Source: a virus. From it: a DNA stretch of 26,013 bases. Each line of letters starts with the position of its first letter. Within the stretch, counting starts at the first letter, position 1. The position numbers were made by a program, and so were the translations under genes. The notes under the pieces were generated by a model that was not told where the DNA came from, ran no database searches, and saw only the letters and a list, made by a program, of their open reading frames with translations. Positions 7,167 to 13,520 of the stretch are shown one piece after another. The stretch spans positions 1-26,013 of IMG/VR virus record IMGVR_UViG_3300027844_000448. One strand, given 5' to 3'.

Positions 7167-7309
7167 TGGCATTAGAAAGTAAGTATCTTAAGGACTACAA
7201 CACACGTGGTGCTAAGACTGAAAAGGATAAGCTAAAGATTAAACAATGGAAAGACTTGCCTAAGCAAGTAAAGAACAAAGTTAAAAAGTACACTGGCAAG
7301 AATGCCTAA
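7166..7309 (+). CDS. 47-residue basic protein
   Basis: Short gene starting MALESKYLKDYNTRGAKTEK at ATG 7166, overlapping the RlpA-like stop as TAATG, and ending at TAA 7307-7309. About a third of residues are Lys or Arg (for example LPKQVKNKVKKYTGKN), with no signal peptide or membrane segment; it could bind nucleic acid, but nothing shows this. The coupling, the clean reading frame and a hairpin with T-run 14 bases after its stop support it as the last gene of the operon. Function unknown. Confidence 0.65.
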   Translation: MALESKYLKDYNTRGAKTEKDKLKIKQWKDLPKQVKNKVKKYTGKNA

Positions 7310-7322
7310 TTAACGGGTCAAT

Positions 7323-7363
7323 CTTTAATAACAATTTTACTTATTAAAGGTTCCCTTTTTTTT
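7323..7363 (+). terminator. AT-rich hairpin with T-run before the tRNA
   Basis: A perfect 9-bp inverted repeat, CTTTAATAA (7323-7331) and TTATTAAAG (7341-7349), with a 9-base loop, followed by GTTCCC and eight T residues (7356-7363). The stem is AT-rich and the T-run begins six bases after it, so termination may be partial. It could also be a processing signal for the tRNA that starts at 7364. Confidence 0.55.
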
Positions 7364-7435
7364 CGGAGTGTAGCGCAGAGGTAGCGCGATGCTTTTGGGA
7401 AGCATAGGTCGTAGGTTCGATCCCTACCACCCCGA
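7364..7435 (+). tRNA. tRNA-Pro (anticodon UGG)
   Basis: A 72-base cloverleaf. Acceptor CGGAGTG pairs with CACCCCG except one A4-C69 mismatch; D stem GCGC/GCGC with loop AGAGGTA; anticodon stem ATGCT/AGCAT with loop TTTGGGA, anticodon TGG at 7396-7398; variable loop AGGTC; T stem GTAGG/CCTAC with loop TTCGATC; discriminator A. The C1-G72 pair and A73 are typical of bacterial tRNA-Pro. CCA is not encoded. UGG with wobble can read all four Pro codons, so it may supplement the host pool for Pro-rich virion proteins. It lies between a hairpin/T-run and psbA. Confidence 0.93.
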
Positions 7436-7500
7436 TTAGACAACCAAGTCTTTAAAATGGTCTTACTTAATGGAACAAATACTAATGAACTTTTATTTAA

Positions 7501-8583
7501 ATGACCGCTACTATTACGCTACAGAGAGAGCAACAAAACGCCTGGAATGATTTTTGTGATTGGGTAACCTCTACCAACAACCGACTATACGTAGGATGGT
7601 TTGGCGTCCTGATGATACCCACACTGCTTGCGGCAACCGCATGCTTTATCATCGCATTCATTGCAGCACCTCCCGTAGACATAGACGGTATTCGTGAACC
7701 TGTTGCAGGTTCTTTAATGTATGGAAATAACATCATCTCAGGAGCAGTCGTTCCCAGCTCCAATGCCATCGGTCTACATTTCTACCCAATTTGGGAGGCA
7801 GCAAGTCTCGATGAGTGGCTCTACAACGGAGGACCTTTTCAGCTCGTTATCTTCCACTTCCTTATCGGTGTCACGTGTTACATGGGACGCGAATGGGAAC
7901 TTAGTTATCGACTTGGAATGAGGCCTTGGATCTTTGTCGCATACTCTGCTCCAGTTGCAGCAGCATTTGCTGTATTCCTTGTGTATCCTTTTGGTCAAGG
8001 TTCGTTCTCTGATGCAATGCCTCTTGGCATTTCTGGAACGTTTAATTATATGTTCGTCTTCCAGGCAGAGCACAACATTCTTATGCATCCCTTTCATATG
8101 CTTGGCGTTGCTGGTGTCTTTGGTGGATCACTGTTCAGTGCTATGCACGGGTCGCTTGTTACATCGTCTCTTATCCGTGAGACCTCTGAAGAAGTGAGTC
8201 AGAACTATGGATACAAGTTCGGACAAGAAGAAGAGACCTATAACATTGTCGCCGCTCATGGTTACTTTGGTCGTCTCATATTCCAGTACGCTTCTTTTAA
8301 TAATAGCCGTAGCCTCCACTTTTTTCTCGCCGCTTGGCCGGTGGTAGGTATCTGGTTTGCAGCACTGGGTGTATCAACAATGGCATTCAATCTCAATGGA
8401 TTTAACTTCAATCAATCTATTGTCTCCCGTGACGGACACGTCATCAACACCTGGGCAGACATCCTCAACAGAGCAGGACTCGGAATGGAAGTCATGCATG
8501 AGCGTAATGCCCATAACTTCCCGCTCGATCTTGCGTCAACTAGCGCCACACCTGTGGCCTTAATCACTCCAACTATTGGATAA
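7501..8583 (+). CDS. psbA: photosystem II reaction centre protein D1
   Basis: 360 residues, full length. D1 binds the primary donor, pheophytin, QB and the Mn4CaO5 cluster in thylakoid membranes; phage copies replace photodamaged host D1. Visible key residues (canonical number minus one, because of a one-residue N-terminal insertion): Tyr162 (YZ), Asp171, Glu190, His191 (YZ partner), His199 (P680 ligand), His333, Glu334, His338, Asp343 and the mature end Ala345, followed by a 15-residue tail for CtpA cleavage. Position 131 (canonical 130) is Glu, the high-light D1:2 state. No strong ribosome binding site precedes the ATG; a 15-codon ORF (7457-7504) ends across the start as ATGA. Confidence 0.98.
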   Translation: MTATITLQREQQNAWNDFCDWVTSTNNRLYVGWFGVLMIPTLLAATACFIIAFIAAPPVDIDGIREPVAGSLMYGNNIISGAVVPSSNAIGLHFYPIWEAASLDEWLYNGGPFQLVIFHFLIGVTCYMGREWELSYRLGMRPWIFVAYSAPVAAAFAVFLVYPFGQGSFSDAMPLGISGTFNYMFVFQAEHNILMHPFHMLGVAGVFGGSLFSAMHGSLVTSSLIRETSEEVSQNYGYKFGQEEETYNIVAAHGYFGRLIFQYASFNNSRSLHFFLAAWPVVGIWFAALGVSTMAFNLNGFNFNQSIVSRDGHVINTWADILNRAGLGMEVMHERNAHNFPLDLASTSATPVALITPTIG

Positions 8584-8586
8584 CAA

Positions 8587-9039
8587 ATGACATCATCTAG
8601 GTACAGAAACATAGATGGTCTAGATGCTTACCGTACGGTCCCTCCCACCCAGGGACCCCGCGGCCTTGCTGGTCCCTCTGGACCTCAGGGACCTGAAGGT
8701 AAAACTGGACCGCAAGGATTACAAGGACCGATTGGTCCAAGAGGAGAACAAGGAGAACAAGGTGTCTCTGGAATCACAGGATCTACCGGTCCTGAAGGAC
8801 ATCCAGGAACCCCTGGAAGAGACGGTAGAGACGGAAGGAATGGAACACCCGGAACACCAGGAACACCCGGTCCTCTAGGACCACAGGGTGAACGTGGAGA
8901 ACAAGGTGAGAAAGGACTGACTGGTTCTCAAGGTATTCAAGGACCACAAGGTCCATTCAATCAAAGTATACATAGAACAATGAGTACTATTTTAGAACGT
9001 TTAGCAGTACTTGAAAAGAAAGTGGAGAACCGTCGATGA
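8587..9039 (+). CDS. collagen-like fibre protein
   Basis: 150 residues. Residues 23-124 are 34 uninterrupted Gly-X-Y triplets (for example GPRGLAGPSGPQGPEG), many with Pro at X and GER/GEQ/GEK charged triplets that stabilise bacterial-type collagen helices lacking hydroxyproline. A C-terminal heptad-like helix (STILERLAVLEKKVENRR) could nucleate a trimer. The predicted structure is a rod of roughly 30 nm (102 residues at about 0.29 nm each), suited to a virion fibre or fibre extension. It begins three bases after psbA and overlaps the next fibre gene by ATGA, so both are probably made together and may assemble together (inference). Confidence 0.88.
   Translation: MTSSRYRNIDGLDAYRTVPPTQGPRGLAGPSGPQGPEGKTGPQGLQGPIGPRGEQGEQGVSGITGSTGPEGHPGTPGRDGRDGRNGTPGTPGTPGPLGPQGERGEQGEKGLTGSQGIQGPQGPFNQSIHRTMSTILERLAVLEKKVENRR
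8653..8958 (+). repeat. collagen Gly-X-Y coding repeat (34 triplets)
   Basis: A 9-base periodic stretch (GGN at every third codon) encoding 34 Gly-X-Y triplets. Locally near-identical units occur, such as GGAACACCC/GGAACACCA around 8840-8875, so slippage or recombination could change rod length. Confidence 0.85.
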
Positions 9040-10871
9040 GTTTTAGATCTTACATTAAAGTTGGACGTTCTGTTCCAAATAACTCACGTTATGTCAGACA
9101 AGTTGATGCTGGTTCTGGTGACGGAGATGGCTCATCAGGTGGAGGAGGTTCTGATGGTCTTGATGGTCTTGATGGTAAGGACGGTGAAGGTGTACCTGTC
9201 GGTGGTGAAACCGGTCAGATCCTAGCCAAGATTGATGAGAATGATTTCAATACTGAATGGATTGATAACTCATCAGTGTCAATTCTTGAGGAGTCACGTC
9301 CAGGAAAGCATGAAGGCGAACAAATTTTCTATGAAGGTAACTTATATGTCTGGGTTAATTCGGAGTGGGAAGTAATTGGGCCCACAGATATTGATGGTTA
9401 TGCCACAGAACAATGGACAACAGAAGCTCTCGAAAGTTATCTAACCGTTGATGCTTTTGATAATGGCCAACAGATCCAGACTGATAGCATCAGTGATAAC
9501 AGTAAAGCAATTGAACAGAATGCTTTAAACATTGCTGAACTAGAAGTAACCAAAGGCTCAGTCGCAAGATACAAAGTAGTCGATACTGCATTAGGTGTTG
9601 CATCCCGACCAGGCGAACTCTATACAAACAATAGTGATGCCAGTCTTGTCACAACGGTGAGCTTTGCTGCTGTTGACAGCAGCAGCAATGCAACCAAGCC
9701 AATGAATGATGGCGACATCATTGAGTTTGACTTTGGCAATGGAGTTGTTAGGTATGTAACAGGAGGGTCAGACGCTAACGCTTTGCCCGTCACCTATACC
9801 GACGGTCAGCACACTTTCAGCATCAATGAGGAGATGGATGTCTACATCTACCCTCAGAATAAAGCAGGCGCTAGCAAGGACTATGTTGATGAACAAGACG
9901 ACTTAAAGTATGACAAGACAGGTGGATTCATTACTGGACCCATAAAAGTTCAAGTTGATTCTCCATCGTCTCAGACTTGTTATGCAATCTATGAACCAGA
10001 AGGCGTAAGAACCTATTACATCTGGAATCCCGGCGGGCGGGGCGAAAACATTAAGCACGTCTGCCTGGATGGTAGCGATTTTGAGATTACTACTACAGCC
10101 ACAGTTAGCGGATCTAAGAAGACAGTAAGTCCTGCTATCTTTGGCTATCAGAATATCACTCTTAGCGGCGGAACAATCAGGCCACAAAGCGCCTCAGCAG
10201 ATGTAACCGTCTCTCACAAGATAGACACTGCACATACTTTTGAAGGACGAGCAATATTCAAGCTCCCGTCTGCTGGAGACGGCTTCACTATTAGAGGTAA
10301 CGCCACCGATGAAGACAAACTTTTGTCGACTTACCACAACAACGGTGGCGCGACTAAAGATGCTATCAACTACGCCGGTAGAACTGACAGTGATTCCAAC
10401 ATCCAGAACAAAGCATCAGTACAGGACTTAATACAAGCAGCCGGTGTAGCCACACCCGTTGGCGCAATCATGATGTGGATGAACCCGACAGCCCCTACTG
10501 GGTGGTTCTTGATGACAGGAGTTTCTTTCAGCGTCAATACATATCCTCTGCTGCACGCTTACTTATCGAATACATACGGATATTCATCAGGCATACTCCC
10601 CAACTGGCGTAACTACTATCCAGTAGGAAGTGGTACAGATACCAGCACAGAAGATAGTAACTTGGGTAAGAATTACAACTATAAAACAGCCAGGCCCCAG
10701 AGCAAGTTTAAAACTGCCGTCAGCATCCCGAATGGCGATGCCAGAACATTCAATGGTGCTGGCAGTACCAACGCATATTCAGATGGACTCGCAATAGTAG
10801 ACATTACTGGTGGTGATTCTATTACCAGACCCAAGTCAATTGCAATCCATTTCATTATCAAACATGATTAA
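9036..10871 (+). CDS. accessory tail fibre with C-terminal phage collar domain
   Basis: 611 residues. Order: Gly/Ser-rich linker (about residues 28-42), a short collagen-like DGLDGLDGKDGEG (about 43-55), a small beta module (GGETGQILAKIDENDFNTEW), polar repeats, and a C-terminal collar/MTD-like domain from about residue 470 (VATPVGAIMMWMNPTAPTGWF ... HFIIKHD), typical of receptor-binding fibre tips and common in cyanomyovirus fibres. It lacks the T7 gp17 N-terminal anchor found at 24865, so it attaches differently, perhaps via the collagen-like protein encoded just upstream. From about base 9570 codon choice shifts (more AGC, GGC, GTG), suggesting the distal part was acquired. Substrate unknown; host surface binding is likely. 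Confidence 0.85.
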   Translation: MSFRSYIKVGRSVPNNSRYVRQVDAGSGDGDGSSGGGGSDGLDGLDGKDGEGVPVGGETGQILAKIDENDFNTEWIDNSSVSILEESRPGKHEGEQIFYEGNLYVWVNSEWEVIGPTDIDGYATEQWTTEALESYLTVDAFDNGQQIQTDSISDNSKAIEQNALNIAELEVTKGSVARYKVVDTALGVASRPGELYTNNSDASLVTTVSFAAVDSSSNATKPMNDGDIIEFDFGNGVVRYVTGGSDANALPVTYTDGQHTFSINEEMDVYIYPQNKAGASKDYVDEQDDLKYDKTGGFITGPIKVQVDSPSSQTCYAIYEPEGVRTYYIWNPGGRGENIKHVCLDGSDFEITTTATVSGSKKTVSPAIFGYQNITLSGGTIRPQSASADVTVSHKIDTAHTFEGRAIFKLPSAGDGFTIRGNATDEDKLLSTYHNNGGATKDAINYAGRTDSDSNIQNKASVQDLIQAAGVATPVGAIMMWMNPTAPTGWFLMTGVSFSVNTYPLLHAYLSNTYGYSSGILPNWRNYYPVGSGTDTSTEDSNLGKNYNYKTARPQSKFKTAVSIPNGDARTFNGAGSTNAYSDGLAIVDITGGDSITRPKSIAIHFIIKHD

Positions 10872-10889
10872 ACACTAACGAGAGAAACA

Positions 10890-11072
10890 ATGGCTTACGA
10901 AGGACTTACAGTTGAATATTATGTCGCCACAGCAGGCGATCCTTTCTTTATCCCTGGCAACGTACAGGCACCCACAAGCTCCCATGACAACCCTGATAAC
11001 GGTACTAAGGCAGAACGTATTGCCGGTTGTCAGAAGCTGTCTCCAGACGGTGTAGCAGTCGTGGCTACCTAA
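10890..11072 (+). CDS. 60-residue protein of unknown function
   Basis: Starts MAYEGLTVEYYVATAGDPFF at ATG 10890, preceded by a GAGAG stretch nine bases upstream, and ends in a TAATG overlap with the next gene at 11072. One cysteine, no signal peptide or membrane segment; the composition (Gly, Pro, Asp, Thr) suits a small beta-rich structural protein. It lies between the accessory fibre and a membrane protein. A fibre-associated or virion role is possible from position alone; I do not recognise the family. Confidence 0.65.
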   Translation: MAYEGLTVEYYVATAGDPFFIPGNVQAPTSSHDNPDNGTKAERIAGCQKLSPDGVAVVAT

Positions 11073-11251
11073 TGAAACAGGCAGCCTTCTATTTGGTTGC
11101 CGGAGTAATCTCCATTCAGTTATTAATGGTAGCTGGTGTGTTAACAGGATGCTTTATAACACAGAACAGTAAATGTAATGGGTCTAAAGCATCTGAATTA
11201 ATGACATACATAGTTGCTCAAAGCTTTGCTCTATACGCTTCCGAGAAATGA
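11072..11251 (+). CDS. small membrane protein, holin-like candidate or lipoprotein
   Basis: 59 residues from ATG 11072 (TAATG with the previous stop). Residues 4-28 are a single hydrophobic segment (FYLVAGVISIQLLMVAGVLTG) followed by a polar loop with a second Cys and a hydrophobic-tending tail (MTYIVAQSFALYASEK). LTGC at residues 24-27 fits a lipobox, so an alternative is a lipid-anchored envelope protein, as outer spanins are. It overlaps the C39-like protease gene by ATGA. A lysis pair (membrane protein plus wall enzyme) is a reasonable inference; no sequence feature proves holin function. Confidence 0.7.
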   Translation: MKQAAFYLVAGVISIQLLMVAGVLTGCFITQNSKCNGSKASELMTYIVAQSFALYASEK

Positions 11252-11913
11252 TTAAACTTACAGATGCAGCTCTTTACTATAAAGAAGAGAGCCAACAATT
11301 TGAAGCCTATCAATGGCTTGAATCTCAGGTGGATCCTTGTACCCTTGAGATCTTTGGACAAAAATACAGGGACAAACCAGAAAGCATTAATGAGAACCCA
11401 CTCCTTGTTGAGTGGCAAAGTCAGAATGATAATGCTTCTGGAACTGGTTATCGTGAATGCTTCTCATCATCCATGGCAATGATTGCTATGTATTACGATA
11501 AGGTAAAGAACGATGATGAATATAACTCTATCCGTTCTAAGTATGGAGACACAACAGATGCGTCAGCACAGCTTGCAGCTCTCCGTTCATTAGGACTTAA
11601 CCCATCCTTTGTAACTAATGCTTCTATTCAAACCCTCCAAAACGAGATTGATTCTGGCCGCCCTGTTGGGACTGGTTGGCTCCATCACGGGACATCCTCT
11701 GCTCCTAGCGGTGGCGGGCATTGGAGTGTGGTTATTGGCTATTATGAAGGTGGTGTGATTATGAACGACCCCAACGGTGAGGCTAATCTCGTCAATGGTG
11801 GTTACACAGCTAATCAGAATGGTGCCGGCCTCAAGTACTCCTACAAACATTGGGAACCACGATGGTCTCCAGGTGGGAAGAATGATGGTTGGTGCATGAT
11901 AGTTAAGCCGTAA
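11248..11913 (+). CDS. C39-like papain-fold cysteine protease, possible endolysin
   Basis: 221 residues. A 55-residue helical N-terminal region (YYKEESQQFEAYQWLESQV) precedes a Peptidase_C39_2-type domain. Catalytic residues can be placed: Cys71 (GYRECFSSSMAM), His158 (GGGHWSVVIGYY) and Asp174 (IMNDPNGE), with a Gln-Asn pair (SQNDN) before the Cys as oxyanion-hole candidate. Members cleave peptides or, in phages, peptidoglycan cross-bridges. The gene sits right after a small membrane protein, away from the fibre genes' own functions, and no other lysin is seen in the window, so a lysis role is plausible. Alternative: a processing protease for virion proteins. Its stop is embedded in a tRNA T-arm-like hairpin region. 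Confidence 0.82.
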   Translation: MIKLTDAALYYKEESQQFEAYQWLESQVDPCTLEIFGQKYRDKPESINENPLLVEWQSQNDNASGTGYRECFSSSMAMIAMYYDKVKNDDEYNSIRSKYGDTTDASAQLAALRSLGLNPSFVTNASIQTLQNEIDSGRPVGTGWLHHGTSSAPSGGGHWSVVIGYYEGGVIMNDPNGEANLVNGGYTANQNGAGLKYSYKHWEPRWSPGGKNDGWCMIVKP

Positions 11914-11946
11914 GGTGTAGAGCAGGTTCGACTCCTGCTCACGGCA
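11905..11946 (+). other. tRNA T-arm/acceptor-like hairpin
   Basis: A 7-bp stem GAGCAGG/CCTGCTC encloses the loop TTCGACT, which matches the tRNA T-loop consensus, and an outer GCCGT/ACGGC helix (with an 8-base bulge on the 5' side) mimics an acceptor stem ending in a discriminator-like A. The D and anticodon arms are absent. It may be a decayed tRNA, an attachment-site remnant or a structured RNA. It overlaps the last codons of the C39-like gene. Confidence 0.5.
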
Positions 11947-11973
11947 TTGGACATTGGCCCGTACGCGGATACC

Positions 11974-11997
11974 CTTTGTCTAACCGGTTAGATAAAG
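11974..11997 (+). other. inverted repeat in the gap before the capsid gene
   Basis: CTTTGTCTAA and TTAGATAAAG form a 10-bp stem (one G-T pair) around CCGG. There is no T-run after it, so it is not a classic terminator. Between it and the capsid gene lies only a 16-residue chance ORF. It may be an RNA processing or stabilising hairpin for the capsid transcript, or an operator. Confidence 0.4.
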
Positions 11998-12038
11998 CCT
12001 ATGAATTTTATCAAACAATGCTTCAAACAATTAAATAA

Positions 12039-12078
12039 CTCAGACGTCTGAGAGCTAATGTAAACAACTCTCTTTTTT
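12039..12078 (+). terminator. palindrome plus weak hairpin with T-run before the capsid gene
   Basis: A perfect 14-bp palindrome, CTCAGACGTCTGAG (12039-12052), overlaps a second pairing, GAGAG (12050-12054) with CTCTC (12068-12072), followed directly by six T residues (12073-12078). The second fold is terminator-shaped but only 5 bp; the two folds exclude each other. It ends eight bases before the capsid ATG, so it could instead be a regulatory site or 5' leader structure of the capsid mRNA. Confidence 0.4.
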
Positions 12079-12086
12079 AAATTACA

Positions 12087-13133
12087 ATGACTACATGGTC
12101 CCCAAACCCCGGTGTTGCTCCTAATGCAACGATCACCGCGGTAGGTAACATCAATAAGACTCCAGGCTTGGGACTTACCCAAGGTGGAGCAGACTACGAT
12201 TCTAAGTATGCCACCTATCTGAAACTTTTCAGTGGTGAGATGTTCAAAGCTTACGAATCAGCTTGCATCGCTAAAGGTACTGTTCAGAACCGTACACTTA
12301 CAAGTGGCCGGTCAATGCAGTTCATCTTTACTGGCCGCATGGATGCTACTTATCATCAACCTGGAACTCCTATCCTCGGCTCCTCTAACCCTCCTGTGGC
12401 AGAGAAGACGATCATCATGGATGACCTGTTGATCTCCTCAGCATTCGTATACGATCTCGATGAAACTCTTGCGCATTATTCTTTGCGTTCAGAGATCTCC
12501 TCCAAGATCGGTCACGCTCTTGCAGAAGCCTACGACAAGAAAGTGTTCCGCACGATTGCTCTTGCAGCACGTGAAGCACATCCTGTCACCGCATCCCCTG
12601 GTCCTGAACCAGGTGGTTCCGTCATCAAACTTGGTGTCGGTAATGAGTACAACGCTCAAGCAATCGTAGATAGCTTCTTTGAGGCAGCTTCGATTCTCGA
12701 TGAAAAAAATGTACCCCGTAACGGACGTACAGCTGTGCTCTCTCCTCGTCAGTACTACGCCATGATCTCTCAGGTCGACAGCAACATCCTTAACCGTGAT
12801 TATGGCTCCTCACAGGGTAACATGAACTCCGGTGAAGGTCTGTATGAGATCGCTGGTATCTCCATCAAACGCTCCAACAACCTTCCATTTATGGCTGGTA
12901 ATGTTGCACGTGTCGATGGTGAGAACAACGATTACTCTGGTGACTTCAGTGCTTCATGTGGTCTTATCTATATGAAGGACGCAGCTGGTGTTGTTGAAGG
13001 TGTTGGACCTCAGGTTCAAACCACTGGTGCAGATGTAAAAACAATGTATCAAGGAGACATCATTGTTGGTCGCCAAGCAATGGGCGTAGGTACTCTTAAC
13101 CCTGCTTGTGCTATCGAACTTCAGGCTGCTTGA
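12087..13133 (+). CDS. major capsid protein, T7 gp10-like
   Basis: 348 residues, matching T7 gp10A (345). HK97-type fold with the podoviral pattern: N-terminal arm with LKLFSGEMFKAYESACIAKG, then GRSMQFIFTGRMDATYHQPG (E-loop), EKTIIMDDLLISSAFVYDLD, and the long spine helix (ISSKIGHALAEAYDKKVFRTIALAAR). Codon choice is more biased (ATC, CGT, GGT, CTC) than in the tail genes, as expected for the most abundant virion protein. No Shine-Dalgarno is seen; structured sequence precedes it. Two small genes and a strong terminator follow. No gp10B-like frameshift extension is evident. Confidence 0.96.
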   Translation: MTTWSPNPGVAPNATITAVGNINKTPGLGLTQGGADYDSKYATYLKLFSGEMFKAYESACIAKGTVQNRTLTSGRSMQFIFTGRMDATYHQPGTPILGSSNPPVAEKTIIMDDLLISSAFVYDLDETLAHYSLRSEISSKIGHALAEAYDKKVFRTIALAAREAHPVTASPGPEPGGSVIKLGVGNEYNAQAIVDSFFEAASILDEKNVPRNGRTAVLSPRQYYAMISQVDSNILNRDYGSSQGNMNSGEGLYEIAGISIKRSNNLPFMAGNVARVDGENNDYSGDFSASCGLIYMKDAAGVVEGVGPQVQTTGADVKTMYQGDIIVGRQAMGVGTLNPACAIELQAA

Positions 13134-13134
13134 T

Positions 13135-13296
13135 ATGCCAGCAACTCCTGGTACATCAACGGCTGTAACAGTTGATCCAGCAATTGGATTGACTGCATCC
13201 GTTACCTGGGATCCCGAAGTAGGGATCGAAGCAGGTCGGACAATCGTGCCTGTTACACCTCCTGAAGGTAAGGCACAAAGATCATCTGCTAAATAA
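13135..13296 (+). CDS. 53-residue protein downstream of the capsid gene
   Basis: Starts MPATPGTSTAVTVDPAIGLT at ATG 13135, one base after the capsid stop; an earlier in-frame start at 13108 lies inside the capsid gene and is less likely. Thr/Val/Pro-rich, no cysteine, probably beta strands with a basic tail (GKAQRSSAK). Being in the highly expressed capsid unit before a terminator suits a head decoration or stabilising protein, but this is position only. Family not recognised. Confidence 0.65.
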   Translation: MPATPGTSTAVTVDPAIGLTASVTWDPEVGIEAGRTIVPVTPPEGKAQRSSAK

Positions 13297-13298
13297 TT

Positions 13299-13466
13299 AT
13301 GGCAACTACTACACGCTTCAGCGTCGCTAAGACGGAAAAGAGCTATTCCCCATTGGGACTGGCAGCTGTTAAAGGTTCTACTGTTAAGTCAGAAACCGAA
13401 CAGTGGAGTGCTGGGCTTGCATACCCACCTTCCAAATCTACTACTCAACTAGCACCTACTAGCTGA
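13299..13466 (+). CDS. 55-residue protein, last gene of the capsid unit
   Basis: Short gene starting MATTTRFSVAKTEKSYSPLG at ATG 13299, two bases after the previous stop, ending at TGA 13464-13466. Ser/Thr/Lys-rich with a PPSKSTTQLAPTS end; no motif seen. The strong terminator begins nine bases after its stop, which fits it being the end of the transcription unit. Function unknown; possibly a minor head protein. Confidence 0.6.
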   Translation: MATTTRFSVAKTEKSYSPLGLAAVKGSTVKSETEQWSAGLAYPPSKSTTQLAPTS

Positions 13467-13474
13467 TAGTCCTG

Positions 13475-13503
13475 GCCTCTCCTTCGGGAGGGGCTTTTTT
13501 TTT
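13475..13503 (+). terminator. strong intrinsic terminator after the capsid unit
   Basis: GCCTCTCC (13475-13482), UUCG tetraloop and GGAGGGGC (13487-13494) form an 8-bp GC-rich stem with one G-T pair, followed at once by nine T residues (13495-13503). T7 places its late terminator just after gene 10 in the same relative position, so partial read-through into tail genes is likely. Confidence 0.93.
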
Positions 13504-13520
13504 ATCTATACATATTTCTA

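Noticed and set aside
11870-11946. A complete second tRNA gene ending at the T-arm-like hairpin
   Set aside because: No D arm or anticodon arm can be folded in the upstream 45 bases, which are coding; only T-arm and part of an acceptor helix are present.
12001-12051. A 16-residue ORF (MNFIKQCFKQLNNSDV) in the capsid leader
   Set aside because: Very short, no ribosome site, and its stop falls inside a palindrome; likely chance.
12087-13133. Programmed frameshift making a longer capsid protein, as T7 gp10B
   Set aside because: No slippery heptamer with downstream structure is evident near the stop, and the next frame starts its own ATG one base after the stop.
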